From Bacillota bacterium (GTDB taxonomy: Bacteria; Bacillota; Sulfobacillia; Sulfobacillales; Sulfobacillaceae), in the NCBI GenBank assembly GCA_026627065.1, contig JAPNUO010000002.1:372001-436000 (forward strand): a DNA stretch of 64,000 bases. Reading direction: 5' to 3'. The notes under the pieces were generated by a model that was not told where the DNA came from, searched no databases, and saw only the letters and a program-made list of their open reading frames with translations. The translations under genes and the position numbers were made by a program. How positions within the stretch are numbered: the first letter of the stretch is position 1; every line of letters starts with the position of its first letter. Positions 44,503 to 53,985 of the stretch are shown in pieces.

Positions 44503-47358
44503 CTAATGTGAGGCGCGGCCCGTGATCTTGATGCTTTTCAGGCCCCGGGGCGGAACAGAGACGGTCAGCTGGGTTCCCTCCTGCTGAAGCGTCGCCGGCG
44601 TGGGGCGCTCGAGCAAAGTGACGGCCTCGGCGGTGTCGGCCGCGGGTCCGAGCGCGAGAGAGACCGCCTGGGTTTCTGCGGTATCCTGCGTGAGGCGGGC
44701 AACGACTCCGGAGCCGTCTTCAGCGGGTTTGACGGCCGTGACCACGCCCGCCTCGGAGGTGAGCGCGAGGGCACCGCCCCGCGGCGGCAGCCTTCGCGCG
44801 CTGCGGGCCGGATCGGCCACCCAGCCCAGCAGGGGCGTCAGGCGCTCGAGCGCCCGCCGCGTGAGCGCATCCCCGGACAGCACTGCCGGTTGCCAACCGT
44901 AGGCGAGAGTGACGGCATGCGACCCGACTTCCGCATAGGGATCGGGATCGTACGAGGCGCGCAGCAGGGTGACGGCGATACCGGTTTCGTCGACGCTAAC
45001 GCCATAGCGCGTGGGGTGCAAGACATAGGTGGTGCTGTGCCCCGCGTGTCCCGCGGTCCACCGTTGAGCGGGCACATCGCGGCTGGGCAGCGGGCGGCGA
45101 ATCGACCCCAGCGCCTGCCCAAAGCGCGCCTCCTGGGGGACGCTGGTGTCGCCGCGCGCTGCCCACGGAAAACGAATCCGCAAGCCCGGCACGCCAGCGG
45201 CAGGCGATCCGAGATCCCGCCAGTCGAGGGTGAGGCGCCAGACGATGTCGGGCTGGTCCGCCGCACAGAGGAGGCGCACCGTGACCCGGGAGGCACGCAC
45301 GGCCGCCTCCCCCTTGAGCACGAAGCGCACGGGGCCGACTTCCTCCACCGTCCACCGCATGCCGGGGACGGGTCCGCCTTCCTGGTCGGGCGCGATTTCC
45401 CACGCCGACATCCCATGCGGTTCTTCCACGAAGCTCAGGAGCTCACCCACGCCCGTCCATCGGCGCCCGGTCGCGCGATCGACGATCTCGGCCCCCGACT
45501 GGCCGGGAGAGACCCGCAGCTGATACCAGGCGGTGTCAATTTGGAGACCGTGTTGATAGCTGGACACGCCGCTCTGGAAAAAGAGGCGAAAGTGCCGGGG
45601 CAACGCCTCGACGGGCCAGCTCGTGAGGCGACTCGAGAGCCCGAGCTCGGCGAGTTCGGCGCCATTCAGCGACAACGCCTGGTGGCCGAAAGCGAGAGCC
45701 TGGCCGGTTAAAGGATGCGCACTGCCGACATTGGGGCCGGGTCCGAGCCAATAGACGCGGTAGCCGAGGCCGGGCACGGTGGCGGGAAACACCACGTGCA
45801 CGCGTTGATGCCCCGGGAAGCCGAAGTAACGGTCATAAAAATATTGCACGGCAACCGGCTGGCCCGCCTCGTCGAGGAGGTGAAGGGCGGTGCCCTCAGG
45901 GAACCGCTCATAGACGTCCAGTTCCACGAGGTCGGTGCGCTCCCAGGCGAGCGGATTCGCGATGACCAGCGGGACGTGGTCCGCCGGCCCGGCCCCGAAG
46001 TCAATGGCGTCAGAGAGGGCGGCCATGGCCTGCTGGGTCAGCACCCGCGCGGCGGCGGTGGCTTCCTGCGCGCGGCCGTAGGCGTAGCGATAGGTTTCGG
46101 GGACGCCCGAGCCGCTGAGAATATCGTGAAACTGGTTAAACAAGGTGGCGGTCCAGCCCTGCTGCGCCACCCCGCGGGGCGCGGGGACGGCGCCCCCCGC
46201 CCATTGCGCGAGCGCAAGCAACGCTTCGGCGGCTCCGAGCTGCGCTTCGTTCTTCGCATTGGCGGTTTTGATGTCGCTCTGCGACGTGTAGCAGCCGGGG
46301 AACACGAAGTTTAGTTCGCCGCGATGCACGGGCAGCTGGTCGCGGGAGGCTTCCAGGGCCCGGAAAAAGTCGGCGAGGGTGGCGGGTCGGAGGGTGGGGA
46401 AGAGCGGCCACGCCGCCATCTCAGCCAACCGCTCGAGATCGCGCGCGGTCGGCCCGCCGCCGTGATCGCCCACCCCGTAGACTTTGAGAAAGAGCGGCAG
46501 CCCCGTGTCGCGCCAATGCTGGACCGCATGAAACACTTCGTCCCCGGTGATCGCACCGTTGTACCATTCTTGATAGTCGCTCCAGGCGAGGACGTCTGCC
46601 CCGTCAGCCGCCTGCCAGCGAAACACCGGGTGGCCCGGCCCGCCGCGGCAGTAATACAGCCAGCGGATGCCGGCCTCGCGGTACAGCGTGGGGAGCCACG
46701 CCGGATGGCCAAAGGTGTCCGGTTCGAAGGCGACTTGGACCTGATCCCAAGGAATCCCCCAGTGTTCCTGGAAGAAGGCTTTCGAGTAGAGAATGTGGCG
46801 GACCAGGGCTTCGGCAGCGGCAAGGTTTTTATCCCCTTCGACCCATTGATTCGCTGTAATTTCCCAGCGGCCTTCGCGCACGCGCTCCCCAATGCGGGCA
46901 AAGAGCGCCGGATCGTAGCGGCGGACGATGTCGTAAACGGCGGTCTGGCTTTGGGAAAAGTGAAAGTGAGGAAAGCGGTCCATCAAGCGGGTCACGGTGG
47001 TGAGCGTGTTCAGCACCATGGTGACCGTCTCCGGCCAGTCCCAGAGCCAATTCATGTCCATGTGGGCATGGCCGACGTAAAAGACAGTCAAGGATTTCGC
47101 GAGCGCTTGCCAGGGGTGCAACTGGGCTTCAATCGCGGGAACTTGCGCTGCCGCGCGATCGAGGGCGCCCTGCGCCAGGGCCTGCACGGCCGGTGCCACC
47201 AGGGCGGCGACGTCCGACCACTGACGCTCTTGGCCGTGGGCAATCAACAATTGCCGTAAATACTCTGTTTCGCGGCCAAGCCGGTCAAGCGGCCCTTGGA
47301 CCTCCGGAGGAGCCGCTTGCAAAGCAGTATGCCAGTGATTCCACGAAAAATGACTCAT
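44503..47358 (-). CDS. Glycoside hydrolase family 38 alpha-mannosidase
   Basis: A 951-residue cytoplasmic enzyme from ATG 47358 (AAGGGACTGGAG upstream; the 47445 start would give an unlikely charged leader). After an N-terminal helical region the catalytic domain has FYVGHAHMDMNWLWDW (zinc ligands His97/99 and Asp101), and the nucleophile Asp214 in AFEPDTFGHPAW. These are the invariant GH38 residues. It continues with the middle three-helix region and a large C-terminal beta part. It removes alpha-linked mannose with retention. The neighbouring transporter likely supplies its substrate. Codon use matches the GC-rich host better than the binding-protein gene does. Confidence 0.92.
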   Translation of the reverse strand: MSHFSWNHWHTALQAAPPEVQGPLDRLGRETEYLRQLLIAHGQERQWSDVAALVAPAVQALAQGALDRAAAQVPAIEAQLHPWQALAKSLTVFYVGHAHMDMNWLWDWPETVTMVLNTLTTVTRLMDRFPHFHFSQSQTAVYDIVRRYDPALFARIGERVREGRWEITANQWVEGDKNLAAAEALVRHILYSKAFFQEHWGIPWDQVQVAFEPDTFGHPAWLPTLYREAGIRWLYYCRGGPGHPVFRWQAADGADVLAWSDYQEWYNGAITGDEVFHAVQHWRDTGLPLFLKVYGVGDHGGGPTARDLERLAEMAAWPLFPTLRPATLADFFRALEASRDQLPVHRGELNFVFPGCYTSQSDIKTANAKNEAQLGAAEALLALAQWAGGAVPAPRGVAQQGWTATLFNQFHDILSGSGVPETYRYAYGRAQEATAAARVLTQQAMAALSDAIDFGAGPADHVPLVIANPLAWERTDLVELDVYERFPEGTALHLLDEAGQPVAVQYFYDRYFGFPGHQRVHVVFPATVPGLGYRVYWLGPGPNVGSAHPLTGQALAFGHQALSLNGAELAELGLSSRLTSWPVEALPRHFRLFFQSGVSSYQHGLQIDTAWYQLRVSPGQSGAEIVDRATGRRWTGVGELLSFVEEPHGMSAWEIAPDQEGGPVPGMRWTVEEVGPVRFVLKGEAAVRASRVTVRLLCAADQPDIVWRLTLDWRDLGSPAAGVPGLRIRFPWAARGDTSVPQEARFGQALGSIRRPLPSRDVPAQRWTAGHAGHSTTYVLHPTRYGVSVDETGIAVTLLRASYDPDPYAEVGSHAVTLAYGWQPAVLSGDALTRRALERLTPLLGWVADPARSARRLPPRGGALALTSEAGVVTAVKPAEDGSGVVARLTQDTAETQAVSLALGPAADTAEAVTLLERPTPATLQQEGTQLTVSVPPRGLKSIKITGRASH

Positions 47359-47455
47359 GGTACTCCAGTCCCTTCTGCGGTTTGCGTTTGTCATGTAATA
47401 GTAGGGGTTGCGCTTTCTTCTCTCAGGGAGTCGAGAATCTTCCAATGTTATTCAA

Positions 47456-48445
47456 TCAGCTTGCTGCTGATGCCGTGGTCGTCCCGTAACAAGCCACTTC
47501 GTGCGAAGGATCTTGACTCAGACGCGTGAGGCTCGGGGGACTCTGGCGACACGGGCCGAAGGCCAGAGGGCACCGCGGTTCAAAGCCGCAACCCGGTGGT
47601 AACAATTCGAGCGACGGGACGTCAAATGACTTGGGCGTAAGTTTGGAGACGGTAAATCCCTCCCCCGCCTGGAGAGGGGGAATAGACGACAGCAAAATTT
47701 GCGTATAAGGATGTTGGGGTTGGTGGATGACCGTTTCTGTTGGCCCGAGTTCAACGATCCTGCCGAGGTACATCACAGCGATAGTTCCGTCCACCGCGAC
47801 ATACCGGGCTAAACCAAAATCATGGGTAATAAAGACCAGTCCAATCTGTTCTTTTTCTGCGATACTGAGAAAAAGGTCTAACATAATGAGGCGGGAGGAC
47901 ACGTCCACCATGGACACCGCTTCATCAGCGATTAAATACCGCGGACGGACGGCGAGCGCTCGTGCCAAGACCACCCGTTGGCGTTGCCCTCCGGAGAGTT
48001 CATGGGGGTACTTGTGCAGAACCGCGTTCGGTTCTAACCCAGTTAACGTCAGGAGTCGTTCACATTCCTCGGTGATCTGACGGGCAGGCACAAGATGATG
48101 ATATTTCAGGGGTAAAGACAATTCTTCGTAGACCGTATGCACAGGATTCAAAGCGGAAAAAGGATCCTGATGCACCATTTGCACTTTAAGTGCAGCAGAA
48201 GCCACTGGCTTTTGACGTTGATCGAACAGCGACTCCTCATCGACCAGCACCTGACCCCTGGTGGGTGGCAAGAGGCCAGCGAGAGTTTTCCCCAAAGTGG
48301 TCTTGCCGCATCCGCTTTCGCCGACGATACACAGGACCTGGTTCGGTCCCACAGAGAGACTCACATGGTTGAGCACTGTGATGGCCACGGAGGACCACCC
48401 GCGTTGCAACCGAAATTGTTTCACCAGGTCAATGCATCTTAACAT
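47456..48445 (-). CDS. ABC transporter ATPase, OppF type
   Basis: The 329-residue ATPase has Walker A GESGCGKT at residues 42-49, the signature LSGGQRQRVVLARAL, and a Walker B RYLIADEAVSMVDVSSR. The motif AVSMVD in place of the common PVSALD is met in Opp-type systems for sugars in Thermotoga and archaea. A C-terminal Opp_C domain carries the CXXRCPLAFGPCRQ cysteine cluster (about 290). It pairs with the next gene, with which it overlaps by 17 bp. It energises uptake. Confidence 0.9.
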   Translation of the reverse strand: MLRCIDLVKQFRLQRGWSSVAITVLNHVSLSVGPNQVLCIVGESGCGKTTLGKTLAGLLPPTRGQVLVDEESLFDQRQKPVASAALKVQMVHQDPFSALNPVHTVYEELSLPLKYHHLVPARQITEECERLLTLTGLEPNAVLHKYPHELSGGQRQRVVLARALAVRPRYLIADEAVSMVDVSSRLIMLDLFLSIAEKEQIGLVFITHDFGLARYVAVDGTIAVMYLGRIVELGPTETVIHQPQHPYTQILLSSIPPLQAGEGFTVSKLTPKSFDVPSLELLPPGCGFEPRCPLAFGPCRQSPPSLTRLSQDPSHEVACYGTTTASAAS

Positions 48446-49430
48446 GAACGTTAGCCTCCTCGGACTCAGAATAAAGAAAACAGGCCGCCATCGAGGACTC
48501 GTCTACACGTTTGAGTTCCGGGGCGGCGAGGTCGCACACCGGCATCCGCCGAGGACAGCGATCACGAAAGAGGCAGGCCGAGACGTTTCCCACCACCTTT
48601 GGGGGGGACCCCGGCAACCCGCGGGCCGCCCGGGGATCACCGGTGAGTCGGGGAAGTGCGTCTAGCAAGGCTTGACTATACGGATGCAGGGGGCCGGAGA
48701 AGACGCGCGCCGTGGGCGAGATTTCGACAATTCTTCCAGCATACATCACGGCGACGGTATCTGCGATCTCGGACACAATGCCGAGATCGTGAGTAATGAA
48801 AATTCCGGTCAAGCCGTCCTTTTGGTGAATTTCCCGAATAATCTGCAGGACGGATTCTTGGCTTAAGCTGTCCAACGCCGTGGTGGGTTCGTCGAACAAC
48901 ACAATCTCCGGTTGGAGCAGCAAAGCCAACATAATCCCCACTCGTTGCTTCATGCCCCCAGACAGTTGATGGGGATAGGAGTTTAAGACGCGCCGGGTAT
49001 CAAGACGTAAACTTTCGCACAGGGAGCGGGCGCGCTCTAGCAGAACGCGCACGTCGCGGATGCGATGCGCTTGTGCCAGTTCCCGAATTTGATCTTCAAT
49101 ACGCTTGAGCGGATTGAGGGTATTCTGCGAAGCTTGAAAGACCACCGAGACGTGTTGCCAACGAAACAGCCGTTGTTCTTCCGGCGTCATCTTTAGGAGG
49201 TTCCCGTAGCCGGTGTACTCAATTGTCCCCTCTACGATAATGCCGGGCGAGGGCACGCTGTTAAGCAACGCGAAGGCGACGGTACTTTTCCCGCACCCGC
49301 TTTCCCCAATCAACCCCATAATTTTTCCCCGTTCCAAATTGAGGTTTACTTGGTCGACTGCGCGTATCCGGCCGGATTCGCTGGGAAATTCAATGGTAAG
49401 GTTTCGCACGCTCAATGCAATCTCGTTCAT
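48429..49430 (-). CDS. ABC transporter ATPase, OppD type
   Basis: The 333-residue ATPase shows GESGCGKSTVAF (Walker A), signature LSGGMKQRVGIMLAL, Walker B EIVLFDEPTTALD and the C-terminal oligopeptide-transporter domain (FRDRCPRRMPVC). The Q-loop reads FQASQNTLNP rather than the peptide-type FQDPMTSLNP; the similar QASxNALNP form occurs in sugar-linked Opp systems. It overlaps the upstream permease by 4 bp. Confidence 0.92.
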   Translation of the reverse strand: MNEIALSVRNLTIEFPSESGRIRAVDQVNLNLERGKIMGLIGESGCGKSTVAFALLNSVPSPGIIVEGTIEYTGYGNLLKMTPEEQRLFRWQHVSVVFQASQNTLNPLKRIEDQIRELAQAHRIRDVRVLLERARSLCESLRLDTRRVLNSYPHQLSGGMKQRVGIMLALLLQPEIVLFDEPTTALDSLSQESVLQIIREIHQKDGLTGIFITHDLGIVSEIADTVAVMYAGRIVEISPTARVFSGPLHPYSQALLDALPRLTGDPRAARGLPGSPPKVVGNVSACLFRDRCPRRMPVCDLAAPELKRVDESSMAACFLYSESEEANVHVKMH

Positions 49431-50329
49431 TGGGTGGCACCTGTCTTTCGGAGTCGGGGGTTGAACACTTCATCGAGTCCGCCGAGAATGAAGATAATGC
49501 CCGCTTGTAAAAGTAAGATCGCCATGAGGGGGGAGATGACATAGAATACAGACTTTCGTGTGTATAGGGCCCCGGCCACGCTATCCGCTTCATGTAACAT
49601 GACACCCCAGTTATCGGGTGTAAAGGGTGTGACGCCGAGAAAAAGCAGGCCGACTTCGGCATAAATTGCGCCGGTGATGGACACGAGGAAGTTCATGGCC
49701 ACGTAAGACAGCATGTTGGGCAAAATAACGCGTAGCGCAATGGTTCCGGTGCCCAACCCTAGTCCCCGCGCCGCTTCGACAAAGTCGCGCTCGCGAAGGC
49801 TTAACACCTGAGAGCGGATGGCGCGGGCCAGCCCGCCCCATGTCGTTAATCCGAGCATTAAAATGATGAGCCCCGGACTGGAGGCATTTAAAATCGTGGC
49901 GACTAGCAATAAAAGTGGAAATTGAGGAATAGCGATAAACACGTCGGTAATGCGCATCAAAATGGCGTCAACGATGCCTCCCGTGAATCCCGCGATAAGG
50001 CCGACGGCGACACCCACGACGACAATGAAAAACGCCGCTCCCACCCCCACCATGAGCACGCCGCGTGCCCCTAAGACGATTTCTGCCAGGACACTGACGC
50101 CTTGAAAATCGGTTCCCAGAGGATCCGCCCAGCTGGGTCCCTGGTAGACTTTGGCCGGATTCGCCACGAGGGCGGTCGAGGGGGGGAAGATAACTGGGCC
50201 AAAAATCGCCATAAACAAATAGAGCGCGATAATGGCGAGACCAATCACTCGGATGGGGCGACTCAAGAAGATGCGTGCTAAGCTACTGGAACGGGATTGG
50301 CGAGATGCGGTCGACGCCGCGAGAATCAC
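49427..50329 (-). CDS. ABC transporter permease, OppC type
   Basis: From GTG 50329, preceded by AAAGGAGGGTC, this is a 300-residue permease with the OppC N-terminal helix (IRVIGLAIIALYLFMAIFG), a GTDFQGVSVLAEI external loop, and the EAA loop DFVEAARGLGLGTGTIALRVILPN (in part). An ATG at 50356 lacks a ribosome site. It ends in FNPRLRK. It lies between the OppB and OppD genes of the glycan-uptake operon. Confidence 0.9.
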   Translation of the reverse strand: MILAASTASRQSRSSSLARIFLSRPIRVIGLAIIALYLFMAIFGPVIFPPSTALVANPAKVYQGPSWADPLGTDFQGVSVLAEIVLGARGVLMVGVGAAFFIVVVGVAVGLIAGFTGGIVDAILMRITDVFIAIPQFPLLLLVATILNASSPGLIILMLGLTTWGGLARAIRSQVLSLRERDFVEAARGLGLGTGTIALRVILPNMLSYVAMNFLVSITGAIYAEVGLLFLGVTPFTPDNWGVMLHEADSVAGALYTRKSVFYVISPLMAILLLQAGIIFILGGLDEVFNPRLRKTGATQ

Positions 50330-50368
50330 GAGTGACCCTCCTTTCCCATGCTTCAACGAACCGTGACA

Positions 50369-51346
50369 TTAAACCCGAATGCGGGGATCAATGCGTGAGT
50401 AGAGCATATCCGCCAAAAAATTGGCGAGGATTACCGCACTTGACAACAATAAGAAACAGCCCTGCATAACCGGGTAGTCGCGTTGCGAGGTAGACTGAGC
50501 GATCAAATAGCCAAGTCCCGGGATCGTGAACGTTTCCTCGATGAAGACGGCACCGCCGAACATCATCCCCAGCGACAAGACAAACCCGGTAAATAGGGGA
50601 AGCACCGAGTTATGAATTAAATGATCGAGTTGTTGGCCCGGAGTGAGTCCGCGAATTTTGTCCGCCTGGATAAAATCGTCCCCTAAGACAGCCACGGCGG
50701 CTGATTTGGTGGATAGCGTCCATGTGCCGAATGCTCCAAATACATAAGCCGCGATGGGTAACACCGAATGGTAGGCCACGCTGGCGATGAAGGGGAAATT
50801 GAGGCCCGGCGTAACGGTGTTCCCATAGATGTTTCCGAACGGGAACCAGGGAAGCATCACCGTAAAGAAATAGAGGAAGATGAATCCCGTCACGTAGTTC
50901 GGGATCCCGTGAAAGATGGACGCAATTTGACTCATCACGTTATCAAACCAGGTGTTGCGGTTTAACGCGATTAACACGCCTAAAAACAGTCCAATGAAAA
51001 AACTGATGGTGATCCCGATCGAGACGAGCATCAGCGTCCACGGCGCCGAAGCCAGAATTAACGGTAGCACGGGACGTCCAGCATAGACGATAGACGTGCC
51101 GAAATTTCCGTGCAACAGGTGCCAAACATAAAGCACATATTGGGTCAACACGGACTGATTTGGATAGACATCGTAGAGCACATGAATCTGCGCCATCGCT
51201 TCTTGGGATGGTACGCCTTGCTGCAAGAGTGACAAGTAGGCGTCCATAATGGGATTGCCCGGCATCAGGCGAATCATAAAGAAGGTGATGGTCATGACCA
51301 TCCAAATCATCAACAAGGAAACGCCAAAACGCCGCACGACTCTCAT
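50369..51346 (-). CDS. ABC transporter permease, OppB type
   Basis: A 325-residue permease: FFMIRLMPGNPIMDAYLSLLQQGV after helix 1, then large loops and EAA-like region DFIQADKIRGLTPGQ with ending MLYSRIDPRIRV. It follows a small membrane-protein gene and precedes OppC by 39 bp. GGAGGCGTCCAAGC leads the ATG. Confidence 0.92.
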   Translation of the reverse strand: MRVVRRFGVSLLMIWMVMTITFFMIRLMPGNPIMDAYLSLLQQGVPSQEAMAQIHVLYDVYPNQSVLTQYVLYVWHLLHGNFGTSIVYAGRPVLPLILASAPWTLMLVSIGITISFFIGLFLGVLIALNRNTWFDNVMSQIASIFHGIPNYVTGFIFLYFFTVMLPWFPFGNIYGNTVTPGLNFPFIASVAYHSVLPIAAYVFGAFGTWTLSTKSAAVAVLGDDFIQADKIRGLTPGQQLDHLIHNSVLPLFTGFVLSLGMMFGGAVFIEETFTIPGLGYLIAQSTSQRDYPVMQGCFLLLSSAVILANFLADMLYSRIDPRIRV

Positions 51347-51615
51347 GCTTGGACGCCTCCGCGATGAGGGGCCGTAGCCTGGGCCTTGGATGCCCGATCA
51401 ATCAAGGATAACGCGATCTTAGGTGCAATGACGAGCGCGAGAGTAAACAGCGCCGTGACACTGAGCGCCACAACATCGGCAGCCAAGGCTCCCGGGTGGT
51501 GAAAGAGGACGACCGGTAAACAGGCTAATTCAGTAATCCATAAGAATGCGGCCATCCACCAGCTGATGCGGGTAAACGCCGCAATGACCCAGCGGGCTTG
51601 CTCGATTTTTTGCAT
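51343..51615 (-). CDS. Small two-helix membrane protein of the transporter operon
   Basis: From ATG 51615 (AGAAGGAGG site) it encodes 90 residues with two or three hydrophobic stretches (WVIAAFTRISWWMAAFLWITELACLPVVLF and VVALSVTALFTLALVIA in part) and a short charged tail. The stop overlaps the OppB start by 4 bp, so it is made together with the permeases. I know no named family; small membrane proteins at this position are seen in some sugar-type Opp operons. Confidence 0.7.
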   Translation of the reverse strand: MQKIEQARWVIAAFTRISWWMAAFLWITELACLPVVLFHHPGALAADVVALSVTALFTLALVIAPKIALSLIDRASKAQATAPHRGGVQA

Positions 51616-51798
51616 GGAAGGTAAACCTCCTTCTCGCACTCATAGGCAGGCGGGTTGGCCGCCCGATTTTTGATGGAAAGCGACCAACCCTTCTGGTTCA
51701 GCAGACCGACGGCCTTAGCTTTCTCGTGGAGCGCACTTCGCGCTTTCTACTATACTTTACACCCGGTAACGACAGGAGCGTTTTCAACATTGAAATCC
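51616..51798 (-). other. Intercistronic spacer with stem-loops between binding protein and permease genes
   Basis: On the - strand two stem-loops can form: AGCGC/GCGCT at 51730-51744 and GGCGG/CCGCC with a 5-base loop at 51649-51663. Hairpins at this spot commonly protect the abundant binding-protein mRNA and lower permease expression. Read on the + strand the second is followed by CGATTTTT. Confidence 0.45.
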
Positions 51799-53679
51799 TT
51801 ACCGAGGCCGGACGTAGCCTTGTTCCTCAGCAACCGTTAAGAAGTAGTTGGCACTGCCATCCCCTATCAAATCGAAAAAGGAACGATTGGTCGGCCAGTC
51901 CACGAAGTTTTTCGTCGAGTAGAAGAAGGACTGATCCTGATAGTATTCAACAAGCGGCCAACACTCGTAGTTCATGGTCTTCAGAAGTTTGTACATGATG
52001 GCGTCTTGCTCGGCCTTAGTGGGAGCAGACTCGAATTCCCAAGCGAGTTTGGAGGGATCGACCTTGCCAATGCCCGGGACGTTAAAGGTGAGCGGCAGGT
52101 CATAACCCGGTTGTCCCTTGGGGGCTGGGACAAGCGTTCCTGACGGGGTATAACCAATGCCGCCGTCGCCCCAGTAGGCAAAAATGCTACCTAAAGAACC
52201 CCATGGCTGGAATGGCCACATCTGAACGTAACCTGCAAAGACGGGATATTCGCCATCTAAGGTCTCTTGCCCATAAGACGCCACATCGCGCAGCTCGACC
52301 TTGGCGGGAATGCCGAACTGGGTCAATTCATTGGCCGTTGCAGATGCGGTCAGATCCCAACTGGCCAGCGTTGTGGCGCTGATAATGGTGACGTCAAAAG
52401 GCTTGCCTTTCGGCGTATACCAAATCCCGTTTTTCTTCTTGAATCCAACGGATTCCAGCAACTTTGCGGCTTTGGCCGGATTGCGATGATAGGGATTCAG
52501 CGTCTTAATTTGGGCCGGCGTGAGGTAGTTATCCATATAGTCGGGCGGTGCCCCCATCGGAATGGGCGCTGGCACGCCTGCCACAGGGTCGGCAAGTTTC
52601 ATAATGGCGTTGCGGTTCAACAGGTATGCGAACGCTTGACGGACAGCTAGCAAGTTAAACGGGTAGTCGGCAAAATTGAAGAATAAACCATTTACCGTCA
52701 AGAAAGGAGCAGGCTTGACATAATGCATGTATGGGGCGTTCCGATCCATGATGGCATCGTATAATGGAGTGGTCGGCTGATACCCGAACGCATCAAAGTC
52801 TCCACCGACGGCTTCGTTTTGAGTGGCTTCGGTGCTGGTTTGGTTAATGAGTTCTACATAAGGGACGTGAACATTCTTCGCTGCCCAGTTGTACGGATTC
52901 TTTTTCAGGAGCACTTCACCGGGCGAGAACGATTCGACTTCATAGGGGCCTGCGGTAATAAGGCCCGCGTTACCCGGATTGAAGGCGACAAGCTTCTTGG
53001 CATCGGCGGTCAGTTCATTCAAGATTTTCTTGTAAGGCCCTTGTTTAGACGTCGGCAACGCATCGGCGTACATCATTTGCTTAAACACAGAGGCTGGCGG
53101 CAAAAATTTTTGATAAACGGAAGCCGGTGCTATGATAGGGGTCAAAACCTGACCTTCAAATGCTTGAGCATACGTATTGTTCTTGCGGACAAAAACGACG
53201 GTGGTTGAGTTTGGCGCGTAGACATTGGTAATTTGATCGGCCACCCATACCCCGGTAAGTCCGTAAAGGTCCCATGTTGTCACGACATCTTTTGCTGTTA
53301 AGGGAGTGCCATTGTTCCATTTCAAGTTGGGGCGCAGATGAACGACAAATTCTTTGTACCCGTCAGCGTAATTCCAAGATTGGGCGAGCTGGCCATAGAA
53401 ATACTGACCGCCATCTTTTAGAGTGTTGGACTGAATTGCAAGAGGTGAAAATGCCAGCACTCCTACTGCTGCTCCTACGGTGCTAGAGGCTCCGCCAAAA
53501 ATGTTCCAGTCTGCCACAGGGAGATACCCTGTCGGTGCGTAAGTAACAAATGTGTCTGACGAGGTAGACTGGGCTGGCCGACTCGCTGCAGCTGCAGGAG
53601 AGACGGTCAGCAAAGAAAATCCTAACAAACCTGCAACCCCTGCTATGGCGCCAATTTTAACTGACGCGCTGGGTTTCAT
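51799..53679 (-). CDS. Extracellular solute-binding protein, family 5 (Opp/Dpp type)
   Basis: The 626-residue protein is the binding component of the neighbouring importer. It has a signal peptide (residues about 1-33; hydrophobic core GAIAGVAGLLGFSLLTV, cleavage near PAAAA-S) but no lipobox Cys, unlike most Gram-positive binding proteins. The family-5 fold is seen in FVVHLRPNLKWNNGTPLTAKDVV, VEDSFSPGEVLLKKNPY-type blocks, and NAIMKLADP. The substrate pocket cannot be read from sequence, but the operon (GH38 enzymes, sugar-like ATPase motifs) points to an oligosaccharide. An ideal AAGGAGATG site precedes ATG 53679, about 120 bp behind a strong promoter. Confidence 0.88.
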   Translation of the reverse strand: MKPSASVKIGAIAGVAGLLGFSLLTVSPAAAASRPAQSTSSDTFVTYAPTGYLPVADWNIFGGASSTVGAAVGVLAFSPLAIQSNTLKDGGQYFYGQLAQSWNYADGYKEFVVHLRPNLKWNNGTPLTAKDVVTTWDLYGLTGVWVADQITNVYAPNSTTVVFVRKNNTYAQAFEGQVLTPIIAPASVYQKFLPPASVFKQMMYADALPTSKQGPYKKILNELTADAKKLVAFNPGNAGLITAGPYEVESFSPGEVLLKKNPYNWAAKNVHVPYVELINQTSTEATQNEAVGGDFDAFGYQPTTPLYDAIMDRNAPYMHYVKPAPFLTVNGLFFNFADYPFNLLAVRQAFAYLLNRNAIMKLADPVAGVPAPIPMGAPPDYMDNYLTPAQIKTLNPYHRNPAKAAKLLESVGFKKKNGIWYTPKGKPFDVTIISATTLASWDLTASATANELTQFGIPAKVELRDVASYGQETLDGEYPVFAGYVQMWPFQPWGSLGSIFAYWGDGGIGYTPSGTLVPAPKGQPGYDLPLTFNVPGIGKVDPSKLAWEFESAPTKAEQDAIMYKLLKTMNYECWPLVEYYQDQSFFYSTKNFVDWPTNRSFFDLIGDGSANYFLTVAEEQGYVRPR

Positions 53680-53806
53680 CGATGAATCATCTCCTTGTCT
53701 GCTTTACAGCGAATCCCCTCGACTAGTTCTATTAGCGTTGACTGTAAATAAAGAAAAGGTATGTCACAGAACTAAATCGAAAGAGATATTAAGATAAATC
53801 ATTGGT

Positions 53807-53836
53807 ATTTATATCATATGTTGTAATTTATATCAA
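53807..53836 (-). promoter_or_regulatory. Promoter of the binding-protein operon with overlapping direct-repeat operator
   Basis: On the - strand, -35 TTGATA (53831-53836) and -10 TATAAA (53808-53813) are spaced by exactly 17 bp. The 10-base sequence ATTTATATCA occurs twice on the + strand, at 53807-53816 and 53826-53835, with a 19-bp period, covering both hexamers. That placement is typical of an operator where a repressor blocks RNA polymerase. The likely repressor is the GntR-LacI protein encoded just upstream. Confidence 0.65.
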
Positions 53837-53985
53837 TAGCTTATTTGTCGGGTTATTTTGTAAATGGAGGGGAGGTGGAATGTCATAACTAGTGGCCACA
53901 TAGCGACGAAGGCTTGTTATAAACTTATTTACTTAAATATTAAGGTCCGCTTTATGAGGGAAGTTACAAGACTCGAGTTATACTT

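Noticed and set aside
46324..47259. Open frame of 311 codons on the + strand
   Set aside because: It is antisense to the second GH38 gene and shows no motif.
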